From: CALMRE01 sp964412895
Lineage (GTDB): Bacteria; UBP6; UBA1177; JAKLFG01
Length of the DNA: 46,229 bases
Assembly: GCA_964412895.1 (NCBI GenBank)
Contig: CAYPQK010000013.1
Span: forward strand, 1 to 46,229
Reading direction: 5' to 3'
Shown piece after piece: positions 32,786 through 41,664 of this stretch. The position numbers and the translations under genes were made by a program. The notes below the pieces were generated by a model, which worked only from the letters and a program-made list of their open reading frames with translations, was not told the DNA's origin and made no database searches. The first letter of the stretch is position 1; every line of letters starts with the position of its first letter.

Positions 32786-33341
32786 CACTTACCTCGTCAG
32801 GGAACGGTACTATGCGCAGTTCGGCCGCTTCGTGCCGGAGTTTCGTCTTCAGGAACTCCCGGCCACGGTGGAGGCGCGACATGACGGTGCCTATCGGTAT
32901 CGCGAGCCGTTTGGCGGTCTCGTCGTAGGAAAGCCCCTCGACATCGACCAGATAGCAGACCTCGTGCTGGTCGGGGGGCAACTGGGCGAAGGCGTCGAGG
33001 AGCCGTTCGCGCAGTAGCGGATCGGTCGACTGAGCGGTCGCGGGGTCGGCGAAGTCTATCGTTTCGTCGTCCTCATTGCGGAAGGCCGCCTCGGTCACCT
33101 CGCGGCTTGCCATGTCGCGGGCGATACGGTTGAGCCAGTTGTTCTTGAGGACGCGGAATATCCAAGTGCGGAAGGCGTCGCGTTCCTCGTAGACCTCTTT
33201 TTTGGTGAGCAGGCTGGCGATGGTATCCTGCATCAGGTCGAGCGCCTTGTCGCGGTTCCCGGTGATGAAAAGGCTGTAGCTGAACATCAGATCGAGATGG
33301 GCCGTCAGCACCTGTTTCATGTCTACCGGGGAGCGGGACAT
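32763..33341 (-). CDS. ECF-type RNA polymerase sigma factor
   Basis: The 192-residue protein has sigma region 2 (about residues 10-75, with FRTWIFRVLKNNWLNR) and region 4 (about 125-175). The helix-turn-helix there reads LSYDETAKRLAIPIGTVMSRLHRG. No sigma-1.1 or region 3 is present, so it is an ECF factor. The start at 33341 follows GGAGG. An upstream in-frame ATG at 33374 lies near the promoter and is less likely. The overlapping zinc-finger anti-sigma gene gives a classical sigma/anti-sigma pair. Its regulon is not visible, but surface or envelope stress is the usual theme. Confidence 0.9.
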   Translation of the reverse strand: MSRSPVDMKQVLTAHLDLMFSYSLFITGNRDKALDLMQDTIASLLTKKEVYEERDAFRTWIFRVLKNNWLNRIARDMASREVTEAAFRNEDDETIDFADPATAQSTDPLLRERLLDAFAQLPPDQHEVCYLVDVEGLSYDETAKRLAIPIGTVMSRLHRGREFLKTKLRHEAAELRIVPFPDEVSDEKRKAV

Positions 33342-33363
33342 CGGACCTCCGTTCATTCGCCAC

Positions 33364-33392
33364 AGTCTACTCAAACAGGGGTGTCCCGTAAA
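33364..33392 (-). promoter_or_regulatory. weak candidate promoter of the sigma/anti-sigma operon
   Basis: Minus-strand TTTACG (33387-33392) and TAGACT (33364-33369) have a 17-nt spacer. An ECF-type self-recognised promoter (GGGACA region nearby) is an alternative that cannot be decided here. Confidence 0.3.
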
Positions 33393-33415
33393 TTATTTCA
33401 TCGCTTCGCCGCTCC

Positions 33416-33443
33416 TTGCATTCGGCCGCCGTTCTGCTATACT
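33416..33443 (+). promoter_or_regulatory. promoter of the folD operon
   Basis: TTGCAT (33416-33421) and TATACT (33438-33443) have a 16-nt spacer. The folD ATG follows at 33475. Confidence 0.65.
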
Positions 33444-33474
33444 CAACGGGCAACGAACTGTGACGAGGTCACTG

Positions 33475-34308
33475 ATGCTACTCAAAGGTAAACCGGCGGC
33501 CGACGCGCTTATCGACAAGCTTTCCGCGCACGGGACGCCGCCGCTCAGACTCGCCGTTTTCCACCCCGCGGGCGACGCATCGGCCGAAAGTTATCTCAAG
33601 GCGAAACAGAAGGCGCTGGCCCGCCTCAATTTCACGATGGAGCTCATCTCGCTGACCAAAGATGCCTCCGCCGACGCTTTTTTCACGGCGCTCGACAAGG
33701 CCAACCGCGACCCCGGCATCCACGGCATCATCGTCGAGATGCCGCTTCCCGGCGGGATACCGGCCCATAAGGTGAATCTCCGGATAGACCCGAAAAAGGA
33801 TGTCGACGGCGTCTCCTATCATAATCAAGGGCTTCTCTACGCCACCCGCGAGGAACGCATTGTTCCCTGTACGGCGCTCGGGGCGGTACTTCTGCTGGAG
33901 CATTATCAGGTCCCGCTCGCGGGTCGCCGCGTGCTGGTGGTGGGGCGGTCGAACATCGTCGGGATGCCGCTTTTCAAACTGCTTCTCAACCGCGATGCGA
34001 CCGTTACGGTGGCCCACAGCCGGACGCCGGGACTTTCGGCGCTTGTCGGGCAGTTCGATGTCGTCGCGGTGGCGACCGGCAAGGCGGGACTCGTCCGGTC
34101 GGTCGATGTGCGTGACGGGGCGGCGGTGGTCGATATCGGCATCAATGTGGGGCCCGACGGCGCTCTGTGCGGCGATTTCGCGCCGCAGGACGATAAAGAG
34201 GCGGAGCGCATCCACTATTCGCCGGTGCCGGGAGGCGCCGGGGTGGTGACCAACGCCGTGATGCTACGCAATCTTATCGAATGTCATCGTATGCAACAGG
34301 GGAGGTAA
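33475..34308 (+). CDS. folD: Methylenetetrahydrofolate dehydrogenase/cyclohydrolase FolD
   Basis: The 277-residue bifunctional enzyme converts 5,10-methylene-THF to 10-formyl-THF. Visible features are the catalytic YxxxK (YLKAK near residue 39), the EMPLPGG region, DPKKDVDG, and the NADP site VVGRSNIVGMPL. Length matches the family. The start at 33475 follows GAGG and its promoter. fabZ starts 2 nt after its stop, with folD's last codons providing the ribosome site, so the genes form an operon. FolD with FabZ and HflX is a housekeeping cluster. Confidence 0.95.
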   Translation: MLLKGKPAADALIDKLSAHGTPPLRLAVFHPAGDASAESYLKAKQKALARLNFTMELISLTKDASADAFFTALDKANRDPGIHGIIVEMPLPGGIPAHKVNLRIDPKKDVDGVSYHNQGLLYATREERIVPCTALGAVLLLEHYQVPLAGRRVLVVGRSNIVGMPLFKLLLNRDATVTVAHSRTPGLSALVGQFDVVAVATGKAGLVRSVDVRDGAAVVDIGINVGPDGALCGDFAPQDDKEAERIHYSPVPGGAGVVTNAVMLRNLIECHRMQQGR

Positions 34309-34310
34309 GG

Positions 34311-34742
34311 ATGAGAGACATCGACGCGATCATGAAGGCGATACCGCACCGCTACCCGTTCCTGCTGGTCGACCGGGTGCTGGAAGAGGAGCCGGGGAAA
34401 CGGATAAAGACGCTCAAGAATGTGACGGCCAACGAACCGCACTTTCAGGGCCATTTCCCGTTCTATCCCATCATGCCGGGGGTTCTCATCGTCGAGGCGA
34501 TGGCGCAGAGCGCCGGGATACTCTTCAGCGATGCGGGCAATTCAGGCAAGAAAATGCTTTTCATGGGCATTGACGCCTGCCGTTTCCGTAAAGAGGTACG
34601 GCCGGGCGATCAGCTCATCTTCGATGTCGAGGTGATACAACAGCGCGGCGGCATCCTCAAATTCAAGGGGGTCGCGTCGGTTGACGGCAAAAAGGTGGCC
34701 GAGGCGGAGATGATGGCGGCGCTCGATGCCGGCAATAACTAA
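34311..34742 (+). CDS. fabZ: 3-hydroxyacyl-ACP dehydratase FabZ
   Basis: The 143-residue hotdog-fold enzyme removes water from 3-hydroxyacyl-ACP in fatty-acid synthesis. HRYPFLLVDRV is the N-terminal signature, the catalytic His is in GHFPFYPIMPG, and the catalytic Glu in VEAMAQ. The ATG at 34311 is preceded by GGGGAGG at the folD 3' end. Its last 17 nt overlap the DUF721-like gene. Length and motifs fit the family. Confidence 0.95.
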   Translation: MRDIDAIMKAIPHRYPFLLVDRVLEEEPGKRIKTLKNVTANEPHFQGHFPFYPIMPGVLIVEAMAQSAGILFSDAGNSGKKMLFMGIDACRFRKEVRPGDQLIFDVEVIQQRGGILKFKGVASVDGKKVAEAEMMAALDAGNN

Positions 34743-35178
34743 GATAATCGCATCCATACCGGCCGATCGGGAACTGCTGACGGCGGTTCTTTTTCAGTGG
34801 ACCGCCATTGTGGGCAAAAAGAGCCGGAATATGCTTTTTCCGTACGAATTCGACCGGCGCAAGCGGATACTTAAGGTTGCGGTGCCCAATTCGATGGTCC
34901 GCGCACAGTACGAATCGCTCCTGCCGCTCATCGTCGAGAAGATGGCGCGGTTGCTTCCCGAGGCGCGGGTGACCGGCATCGCGCTGTCGGTCGAACCGCG
35001 GCATTTCGAGAAGAAGAAACGGCGTCTGCCGGCCCGTCCACCGCGCCCCAAGCCCGACCCGGTGACCGTTGCCGAGGCGGAACGGCGGCTCATCGCGGGG
35101 GGCGTCTCGACCGAAAAGGCGCGGGTGCTTGCCGAAATAGCGGTCCTCATCGATGAGAAGCGGCGTGCGGGTAACTAA
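34726..35178 (+). CDS. DUF721 (DciA-like) protein
   Basis: The 150-residue protein has a DUF721-like domain at residues 10-85. The hallmark W-x-x-I-V-G appears as FQWTAIVGKKS, followed by ILKVAVPNSMVRAQYESL. The C-terminal half is a basic Pro-rich tail plus a helical segment. DUF721 includes DciA, which loads the replicative helicase DnaB in many bacteria lacking DnaC. The ATG at 34726 overlaps fabZ by 17 nt, and hflX overlaps its end by 26 nt, so it is tightly coupled. The helicase-loader role is inferred from family knowledge. Confidence 0.75.
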   Translation: MPAITKIIASIPADRELLTAVLFQWTAIVGKKSRNMLFPYEFDRRKRILKVAVPNSMVRAQYESLLPLIVEKMARLLPEARVTGIALSVEPRHFEKKKRRLPARPPRPKPDPVTVAEAERRLIAGGVSTEKARVLAEIAVLIDEKRRAGN

Positions 35179-36589
35179 ATCGGAACTGACCGAGCTTATC
35201 CTTACCACGCCGATCGAGAACTATCTGGTAGTTGAACTTTCGGTCGACGCGATACTGAAAAGCGCCCGTTATCCGACCGAATGGGCGGTCGCCGAGCATT
35301 TTCAGCGTTTCCGTCCTTCGAACCGTGTGCGGGGACTTATCGTTGCGTCACGGCAGGAACTGGCCCTACCCGATCCGCAAGGACTCCTGAACGAGTGTCT
35401 GGTCGATCTGCTGATGCTGGTGGCGCGCGACGAATCGGGCATCCCGACCACCGCGACGGTCCATCTGCGGACCGATACGGCGGCGCGGCACAAGAAATAT
35501 CCCTTTTTCCTGATGCCGGAAGAGTTCTCTCTGCCGGTGCCGCGCGGCGCCGATACGGCGCTCCTGCTTTTCAACGGTACCGGCGACAAATCCTTCATCC
35601 GCGAAACGATGAAACTGGCGGCCGACGCGGGGTACCGCATCACCGCGACCGAGATTCTGCGCACCGAGATGCTCACACGGACCGGTGCCGAGACGCTGGG
35701 CAACCGGCTTGCCGACGCAGAAGGCTTTGATACCGTCATCTTTGCCCGCGACCCCGGCGGGCGGGCCATCGCGACGCTCACCCGGCTTTCGGGCAAACGG
35801 ATCATCACCCGCGAGGACCTCATCGTCTCGATATTCGAAAAGCGGGCCGACGGCCAGAGCGGCAAACTCAAGGCAGCCGCATCGGCGACCGGGCGTGAAC
35901 GGCTGGAGCACCACGAACGGTCGCACGGTCTGTCGCGCATCACCGGCGGGGTGGGGGCGCGCGGTCCCGGCGAAACGGTGCAGGAGGAGCGGAAACGGTC
36001 GCTCAAGGTACGGCAGCGGCTTATCCGCACGGCGCTTGAAAAGGAACGCGGCCGCCGCGAGAACCAGCGGAAATTCCGCGCCAAGACCAATCATCCGACG
36101 GTGGCCATCGTCGGCTACACCAACGCGGGGAAATCGACCCTGTTCAATGCGCTGGTCGGCGAGAAGGTGGTGCGCGAATCGGGCGAGTTCTTCTCGTCGA
36201 TAGACCCGAAGATACGGCTCGTGTCGCTCTTCGGCAAAAAACTCTTTCTGCTCGATACGGTCGGTTTCATCGAAGGGATGTCAAAGGGGGCGCTCGACGC
36301 CTTTGAGCAGACCTTCACCGAGATACTGAACGCGACGCTCATCCTGCAGGTGGTCGATCCGACCGACCGCGAGTGGCGAAGCAAGAAACGCTATGTCGAT
36401 GAGCTACTCGATGCCTGCGGCGTGGCGGTGGGATCGGTCGAGGTGCTTTACTCAAAACGCGACTTACTCAGCGACCATCTGCCCGATGGCGGCGATAAGT
36501 GTTATGCCGCGCAGGAACGCGACGACATCCGGCGGCTGAAAAAATTTGTGTTTGAACGACTTTTCGGGGATGGCGTCACGCCTCAGTGA
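35153..36589 (+). CDS. hflX: Ribosome-associated GTPase HflX
   Basis: The 478-residue GTPase carries the HflX signature GGVGARGPGET with a following coiled coil, then a G domain with G1 GYTNAGKS near residue 320 and G3 DTVGF. The G4 motif reads SKRD instead of the usual NKxD. The N-terminal domain is longer than in E. coli HflX. HflX splits stalled ribosomes and can rescue heat-stressed ones. The ATG at 35153 overlaps the DUF721-like gene by 26 nt; a GTG at 35165 is an alternative start. Its end overlaps the convergent ugd by 7 nt. Confidence 0.9.
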   Translation: MRSGVRVTKSELTELILTTPIENYLVVELSVDAILKSARYPTEWAVAEHFQRFRPSNRVRGLIVASRQELALPDPQGLLNECLVDLLMLVARDESGIPTTATVHLRTDTAARHKKYPFFLMPEEFSLPVPRGADTALLLFNGTGDKSFIRETMKLAADAGYRITATEILRTEMLTRTGAETLGNRLADAEGFDTVIFARDPGGRAIATLTRLSGKRIITREDLIVSIFEKRADGQSGKLKAAASATGRERLEHHERSHGLSRITGGVGARGPGETVQEERKRSLKVRQRLIRTALEKERGRRENQRKFRAKTNHPTVAIVGYTNAGKSTLFNALVGEKVVRESGEFFSSIDPKIRLVSLFGKKLFLLDTVGFIEGMSKGALDAFEQTFTEILNATLILQVVDPTDREWRSKKRYVDELLDACGVAVGSVEVLYSKRDLLSDHLPDGGDKCYAAQERDDIRRLKKFVFERLFGDGVTPQ

Positions 36590-37908
36590 GGCAGGCCGAC
36601 GCCGGAATAAGTGAATAGTTCGCGGACTTGCGGGTCGCGGGAATAGACATTGCGCAGATCGAAGAAGAACTTATCCTTCATCAGCGACCGTATCTGCGGC
36701 AGGTCCATGCCGCGGAACTGATTCCATTCGGTGAGGATGACCACCGCGTCGGCCCCCGTGACCGCTTCGTAACTGTCGGCGCAGTAGGTGATCGCCTTTT
36801 CCTGATCGGCCAACCGCCACTTCGCCTCATGGAAGCCCTGCGGGCAGAAGGTCCGTATCGTCGCGCCTGCCTTGACCAGCGCCGGGATGATGGTCAGCGA
36901 CGGGGCGTCGCGCATGTCGTCGGTATCGGGTTTGAAGGTAAGGCCGAGGATGGCGAAGGTCTTTCCCTTCACCGAACCCATCGCGGTCACTATCTTTTCG
37001 ACCATCTTCTGCTTCTGTTTCTCGTTCGCCTCGATAGCCGCCTTGACCACCATCAGTTCGACGCCGTGCTTCTTTCCGATGTCGTAGATCGCCTTGGTGT
37101 CCTTCGGGAAGCAGCTGCCGCCGTAGCCGGGACCGGCGTGGAGGAATTTCGGCGATATGCGGCCGTCCATCCCCATCGCTTTGGCGATATCCTGCACATT
37201 GGCGCCGACCCGCTCGGAGAGGAGCGCCATCTCGTTGATGAACGATATCTTCGCCGCAAGGAAGGCGTTAGACGCGTACTTGATCATCTCGGCGGTCTCT
37301 ATCGTGGTAAAGACGAACGGCGTCTGGTTGAGGTAGAGGACACGGTAGACCTTCTGCATTGCCTCCTCGGCCTTTTTGCCTTCAGTGCCGATGACAACGC
37401 GGTCGGGATGGGTGAAGTCGTGGATAGCGTGCCCTTCGCGCAGGAACTCGGGGTTCGACACCACATCGAATTCGTGGGAAACGCCGCGCTTCTTCAACTC
37501 TTCGGCCACCGTCTTCTTGACCAGTTGGCCGGTCCCCACCGGGACGGTCGACTTGTCGACGATGACGGTGTACTTGTTCATGTGCCGGCCGATCTCCTGC
37601 GCGACCGCGAGGACATACTGCAGGTCGGCCGAACCGTCGTCCTTGGGCGGCGTGCCCACGGCAATGAAGATGACGGTGGCGGTCTCGACCGTATATTTCA
37701 TGTCGGTGGTGAACGACAGCCGCTTGTTGGCGACATTGCGCTCCACGAGGGTATCGAGACCCGGCTCGTAGATAGGCATCTTTCCGCTTTTCAGGGCCGC
37801 TATTTTCTTTTCATCGATATCCATGCAGATGACATCAAGACCGAAATCGGCAAGACAGGTGCCCGAAACGAGTCCCACATAGCCGGAACCGACAACAGCG
37901 ATCTTCAT
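36583..37908 (-). CDS. ugd: UDP-glucose 6-dehydrogenase
   Basis: The 441-residue enzyme oxidises UDP-glucose to UDP-glucuronate using NAD+. It has the NAD-binding GSGYVGLVSG at the N terminus, the catalytic Cys in GGSCFPKDT, and the domain order of the UDP-glucose/GDP-mannose dehydrogenase family. GTPPKDDG and LGLTFKPDTDDMRD are also typical. The start at 37908 follows GGAGG. It supplies an acidic sugar to the polysaccharide genes just upstream on the same strand. It has its own promoter, so it can also be expressed separately. Confidence 0.94.
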   Translation of the reverse strand: MKIAVVGSGYVGLVSGTCLADFGLDVICMDIDEKKIAALKSGKMPIYEPGLDTLVERNVANKRLSFTTDMKYTVETATVIFIAVGTPPKDDGSADLQYVLAVAQEIGRHMNKYTVIVDKSTVPVGTGQLVKKTVAEELKKRGVSHEFDVVSNPEFLREGHAIHDFTHPDRVVIGTEGKKAEEAMQKVYRVLYLNQTPFVFTTIETAEMIKYASNAFLAAKISFINEMALLSERVGANVQDIAKAMGMDGRISPKFLHAGPGYGGSCFPKDTKAIYDIGKKHGVELMVVKAAIEANEKQKQKMVEKIVTAMGSVKGKTFAILGLTFKPDTDDMRDAPSLTIIPALVKAGATIRTFCPQGFHEAKWRLADQEKAITYCADSYEAVTGADAVVILTEWNQFRGMDLPQIRSLMKDKFFFDLRNVYSRDPQVRELFTYSGVGLPH

Positions 37909-37944
37909 GCGTGCCTCCATTTGCCGCGTGAACAGTGTCGCCCT

Positions 37945-37972
37945 ACCTTAACGATTTGAGGGATTAGGTCAA
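37945..37972 (-). promoter_or_regulatory. candidate ugd promoter
   Basis: Minus-strand TTGACC (37967-37972) and TAAGGT (37945-37950) have a 16-nt spacer. Transcription would start near 37938, 30 nt before the ATG. Confidence 0.5.
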
Positions 37973-37988
37973 GAAAAGAGGAAGTCGG

Positions 37989-39035
37989 TCAGCGGGTGTG
38001 GCTCTTGAGATTCTTGCCGAGATCCCGGCGGCGCAGGATGATGATATTGATGAATCCCATGATGTAGCCGAAGCCGTAGCTGAAATGGGTCATGAAGAAG
38101 GCGATGGCGACCAGCAGGAAGAAACCGAATGATCGCCGTTCGGGTGGCTGCTGGAAGATGATGAGCATCGAGAAGGCGAGTATGGGGATCACATAGAACC
38201 CGATGTAGGCCAGAAAGAGCGCCGCGGCGATGGGGGAGAAGCACGCGGCGACCGCCATGGAGATGAGACCGAGGACGAACAGCGGCGGGATGAGCTGGCG
38301 GATGCTGCAAATGGTGCCGAATTTGCGGTTCACCTTGTTCTTCCAGTAACCGTACTGGTAGAACATGCTCGCCGCCTTGTCGTAGGACTCGCGGGCATAA
38401 TAGCGGATGCGGAGCCACGGCAGCATCAGTATCTTCTCGCCCCGTGCACGGAGCCTCATGTTGTGTTCAAGGTCCTGCGCTCGGATGAACTCTTCGTCGA
38501 ACGGGCCGACCGCCTCAAGGGTCTCCCGTTTCCATGAACCGAACGGGACGGTGTCGACGAACCGCTCTTTCCCTTCCGGCGCGGTGCGGTAGGTGAGCCC
38601 GACGCCGACCGGATGGCGCATCACCTCGGCGATCGCCTGCGCCCGGATACTGTCGTCGCCCGGCAGGGTGACCCAGCAGCCGCCGATATTGGCCGCAAGC
38701 CCCTTGGCGTGCCATGCGACCAGTTCGCTCACATAATTGCGCGGATACTCGGAATGGGCGTCGCAACGGATGATGATGTCGCCGGTCGCTATCTTGAGGC
38801 CGACATTGAGGCCGACCACCTGCACGATGTCGGGATTGTCGATCATCTTGACGAAGGAGTGGCGTTCCATGAAACCGGCCACGATGTCGCGGGTCCCGTC
38901 GGTCGAATGACCGTCTATGACCAGTATCTCGGATCCGGTACCGACAAAATCATACTCGTTGGTGATGATGCTGTTAAGGCAGCGGGTGATGTATCTGCCT
39001 TCTTGAAAAGTCGGAATAAGTATCGATACTTTCAT
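37989..39035 (-). CDS. Family 2 glycosyltransferase with C-terminal membrane helices
   Basis: The 348-residue protein has a GT-A domain with VSILIPTFQEGRYI, DGHSTDGT, and a DAHSEYPR metal-binding Asp region. The acceptor-side VPFGSWKRETL and FDEEFIRAQDLEH blocks resemble ExoA-type transferases. Three to four hydrophobic helices fill the last 110 residues, so it sits at the inner membrane. It would add a sugar to a lipid-linked polysaccharide precursor; donor and acceptor are unknown. It lies 71 nt from the GT4 gene and has a promoter-like sequence upstream. Confidence 0.87.
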   Translation of the reverse strand: MKVSILIPTFQEGRYITRCLNSIITNEYDFVGTGSEILVIDGHSTDGTRDIVAGFMERHSFVKMIDNPDIVQVVGLNVGLKIATGDIIIRCDAHSEYPRNYVSELVAWHAKGLAANIGGCWVTLPGDDSIRAQAIAEVMRHPVGVGLTYRTAPEGKERFVDTVPFGSWKRETLEAVGPFDEEFIRAQDLEHNMRLRARGEKILMLPWLRIRYYARESYDKAASMFYQYGYWKNKVNRKFGTICSIRQLIPPLFVLGLISMAVAACFSPIAAALFLAYIGFYVIPILAFSMLIIFQQPPERRSFGFFLLVAIAFFMTHFSYGFGYIMGFINIIILRRRDLGKNLKSHTR

Positions 39036-39074
39036 GTCCTACCGTTCCACCGGTCGCCATAAAAGGCGTGCGAT

Positions 39075-39103
39075 ACTGTATGCTTTTAGAGGGGAAATTA
39101 CAA
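39075..39103 (-). promoter_or_regulatory. candidate promoter of the GT2 gene
   Basis: Minus-strand TTGTAA (39098-39103) and TACAGT (39075-39080) have a 17-nt spacer, about 40 nt before the ATG at 39035. Confidence 0.45.
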
Positions 39104-39105
39104 GT

Positions 39106-40314
39106 TTACTGTGAGCAAAAGGATGAAAAGAGTTTTTCCAATTGGGAGGTGGAAACGGTAGCCGAGAAGAGGAGCTCGATCTTTCGACGCCCCGCAACTT
39201 CATAGGTTTGATATAGGGCGGGGTCGTTAAGTAGCCGATTCACGGCATCGGCAAGCGCATGGGGGTTTTTTTCGGGCACCATCATGCCGGCTTCACTCCC
39301 CAACAATTCAGGGATGCCTCCAGTCATCGTTGAGATAACCGGAATGCCGGCGGCCATCGGTTCGATAAGAGAAACAGGGATGCCTTCATGCAAACCTTTG
39401 CCAAGATCAATACTTGGGAGTACCACGACATCGACCGCGTGTTCGTTATAAAGTCCCAGTAACCTCCCATGCGAAATGCGGCCGGCAAATTCTACGCGGT
39501 CCCCTAAGGAGGCTGTCGCGACGAGCTGTCGTAGTTCCTTTTCCAGCGGTCCGCTTCCTGCGATGATGAGCCGGAACGAAACCGCACGGTCTTTCAGAAT
39601 ACGACATGCCTCAATGAGATATCGGTGTCCCTTGACAGGAAGGAGGTTAGCCGGGCAAAGTAGGGTAAAGGAGCCATCACCGTTGCTTTTTTTAGAGAGA
39701 GTGTCGGAGTCGGGGATACTGACTCCCATGGGGATGATATGTATTTTTGCCAAAGGCGGTTCGGCGACATGCATCCNNNNNNNNNNGAGACTGCTCTGCG
39801 AGATAAGTCGTACGAAAGATGCTGAATTGATCTTTCGGGCGAGGAGATTGTTGTCGACCAAATCCCAGCGGTGAGCGGTGAAACTCCACGGAACGCCGCT
39901 GAGGCGATGCAGGGACATGGCGAGCGAGGATGATGATGCCGCCCAATGGGCATGGATGTGGTCGAACGAGCGCAGATCGAGTGTCCGTGCCAGATAAAGC
40001 GCCTTGAGAAAAGCGGCTATATTCTTTATCAGGTGGACAGGGTTGGGGGTAAGAAGGGCGGAGAGTGTGCCCAGCGTGACCATCGGGTGACGCAACAGGT
40101 AGGATATCCCAACAAGTGAACGCGGTGAAAAAAGCGGTAGAACAAGCGACCGGGCAAGAAGGGGGCGGGCATCATCGTGAATGAAGCTGCCGCGCGGATG
40201 GATCGGAATGACCGTGATATCATGTCCCGCGGTCAGAAGGGTCGCTATCTCCGGGATGATGAAAGTTTCCTGAGTGCCGATGGGGAGACTGGATGTGATA
40301 TACAGTAACTTCAT
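39106..40314 (-). CDS. Family 4 glycosyltransferase (contains assembly gap)
   Basis: The product is about 402 residues, with the GT-B fold of family 4. The N-terminal domain carries HIHAHWA and the C-terminal donor domain has the ISHGRLLGLY region and the EGIPVSLIEPMAAGIPVI motif with two Glu. Ten N bases (39777-39786) lie between the two domains, so a few residues there are unknown. It probably transfers a hexose to the growing polysaccharide. The ATG at 40314 overlaps the stop of the polymerase gene by 4 nt (ATGA), indicating coupled translation. Confidence 0.85.
   Translation of the reverse strand: MKLLYITSSLPIGTQETFIIPEIATLLTAGHDITVIPIHPRGSFIHDDARPLLARSLVLPLFSPRSLVGISYLLRHPMVTLGTLSALLTPNPVHLIKNIAAFLKALYLARTLDLRSFDHIHAHWAASSSSLAMSLHRLSGVPWSFTAHRWDLVDNNLLARKINSASFVRLISQSSLXXXXMHVAEPPLAKIHIIPMGVSIPDSDTLSKKSNGDGSFTLLCPANLLPVKGHRYLIEACRILKDRAVSFRLIIAGSGPLEKELRQLVATASLGDRVEFAGRISHGRLLGLYNEHAVDVVVLPSIDLGKGLHEGIPVSLIEPMAAGIPVISTMTGGIPELLGSEAGMMVPEKNPHALADAVNRLLNDPALYQTYEVAGRRKIELLFSATVSTSQLEKLFSSFCSQ
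39777..39786. other. Assembly gap (10 N)
   Basis: The run of N lies inside the GT4 gene at the linker between its two domains. Both sides stay in one frame at this gap length. Confidence 0.99.
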
Positions 40315-41639
40315 GAATTATTTTTTTCTTCAAGTGTTGTCCGGATACTCCGACCGGCCAACCCGACACCGATGCCGCATAACGCCCACCACCAATCATT
40401 CAGGCGCGGAATAAAGAAAGAAGGCATTCCCATCCCCGAAATGAGCAAAACGAAAAGCCAGAAAAAGAATATCTCCTGCATGGTTCGGCTGGGAGAGACA
40501 AGTCGATAAGTCATTACGAGGAAAAGAGCAAAAAGTACCATGCCGATAAACCCTCCTTGATAGAGGAGGACCACATACATTGAATCGCCAATAAACACTC
40601 TTGGTTTTCGCATCCATCCATAACCGATGAGCGGGTTGTCTTTTATTTCTTCCATAGTGGTTAGAAGAAATCCGGTATGGTTGGCATATCGCGATTTGAA
40701 AAGTTCAAAATTTATGACGCGGGTTATCTGATAGTTGATATTTCCGGTTATGGATGCATAATTCTTGTTTTTCCCCAGAGACATCTGATATCCCATGATA
40801 ATAATGCCGAAAGCGACGGAGATCATGATAGCTCGGATTTTATTACGCCATCCAAGTCGCAGGAAAAGCAGGAAAAAAATAAGCCCGATGCCAGCGACAA
40901 AGGTTGCGGAAAGGGTAAAAACTCCACCAAGAAATGATGCGAAAAGAGATGTCATCGGCAGCATATAGGAATGTTTCGTTGTATATTGCCTTTGGCCATG
41001 CAATTCAAAAAGCAGAAATATTGAAGTGGTCAGGGTGGTTAAAAAATAGGTTGCTGCGGAAGAGGGATGTTCGAATACGCATACCGCGCGAAGGATGAAT
41101 CCGAGTGTATCAAAGAGATTTTTAATGACTACCCGCTCCGGTGACATATAGGCACTCATGGTTATATCAGTTGCCATTTTTATGCCGAATGTTTGTCCAA
41201 CAGCAAGCACGGCAAGTGGTATAGCAGTGATCGCAAACATCTTCAATAGGTTTTGAAGATCCTGCTCATTGAAGCGGGCATTCGCAAAAAGCAATATAAT
41301 TAAGGCCGGTTTTATGTAGGAGTAGGCGTTGAACCATGCGGGAGTCACCGCTAGGCCCAATACGGAGGTGACGAGGGTGATGCACAGCATCAAGGCCCAC
41401 AATAGGACAAGCGGCCAGATGCTACATGGAAGCATAATGCCATTTGCGCCGCGGTGCATAAAGAGGATGGCTATGTAGGCGGGCACAAGGATCAACTCAA
41501 CGCGTATATACAGAGAACCAAAAATCATATAAGGAGCGAAAAGGATCGCAATCAGGAAAAAAATCAAACTTCTCTTAAGATCCCGAAATGCCTCTGCCAA
41601 ACACCAAAGACACAAAAGAATTGAGATGACAGTTCCCAC
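40311..41639 (-). CDS. O-antigen ligase/polymerase-like membrane protein
   Basis: The 442-residue protein has about 10-12 transmembrane helices and a large loop with NPLIGYGW near the C terminus. That motif is common in O-antigen ligases (WaaL) and exopolysaccharide polymerases. In a Wza/Wzc locus a Wzy-like polymerase role is the simplest reading. The start is a GTG at 41639 with no strong ribosome site, 25 nt after the Wzc-like stop. The gene is clearly AT-richer than the first half of the window. Family sequence similarity is weak, so the name is provisional. Confidence 0.8.
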   Translation of the reverse strand: MGTVISILLCLWCLAEAFRDLKRSLIFFLIAILFAPYMIFGSLYIRVELILVPAYIAILFMHRGANGIMLPCSIWPLVLLWALMLCITLVTSVLGLAVTPAWFNAYSYIKPALIILLFANARFNEQDLQNLLKMFAITAIPLAVLAVGQTFGIKMATDITMSAYMSPERVVIKNLFDTLGFILRAVCVFEHPSSAATYFLTTLTTSIFLLFELHGQRQYTTKHSYMLPMTSLFASFLGGVFTLSATFVAGIGLIFFLLFLRLGWRNKIRAIMISVAFGIIIMGYQMSLGKNKNYASITGNINYQITRVINFELFKSRYANHTGFLLTTMEEIKDNPLIGYGWMRKPRVFIGDSMYVVLLYQGGFIGMVLFALFLVMTYRLVSPSRTMQEIFFFWLFVLLISGMGMPSFFIPRLNDWWWALCGIGVGLAGRSIRTTLEEKNNS

Positions 41640-41664
41640 AGGCGTTAGCCGTTCTGGTCCGTTA

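Noticed and set aside
36628..37959. Open frame of 443 codons antisense to ugd
   Set aside because: Shadow frame; ugd has the catalytic motifs and ribosome site.
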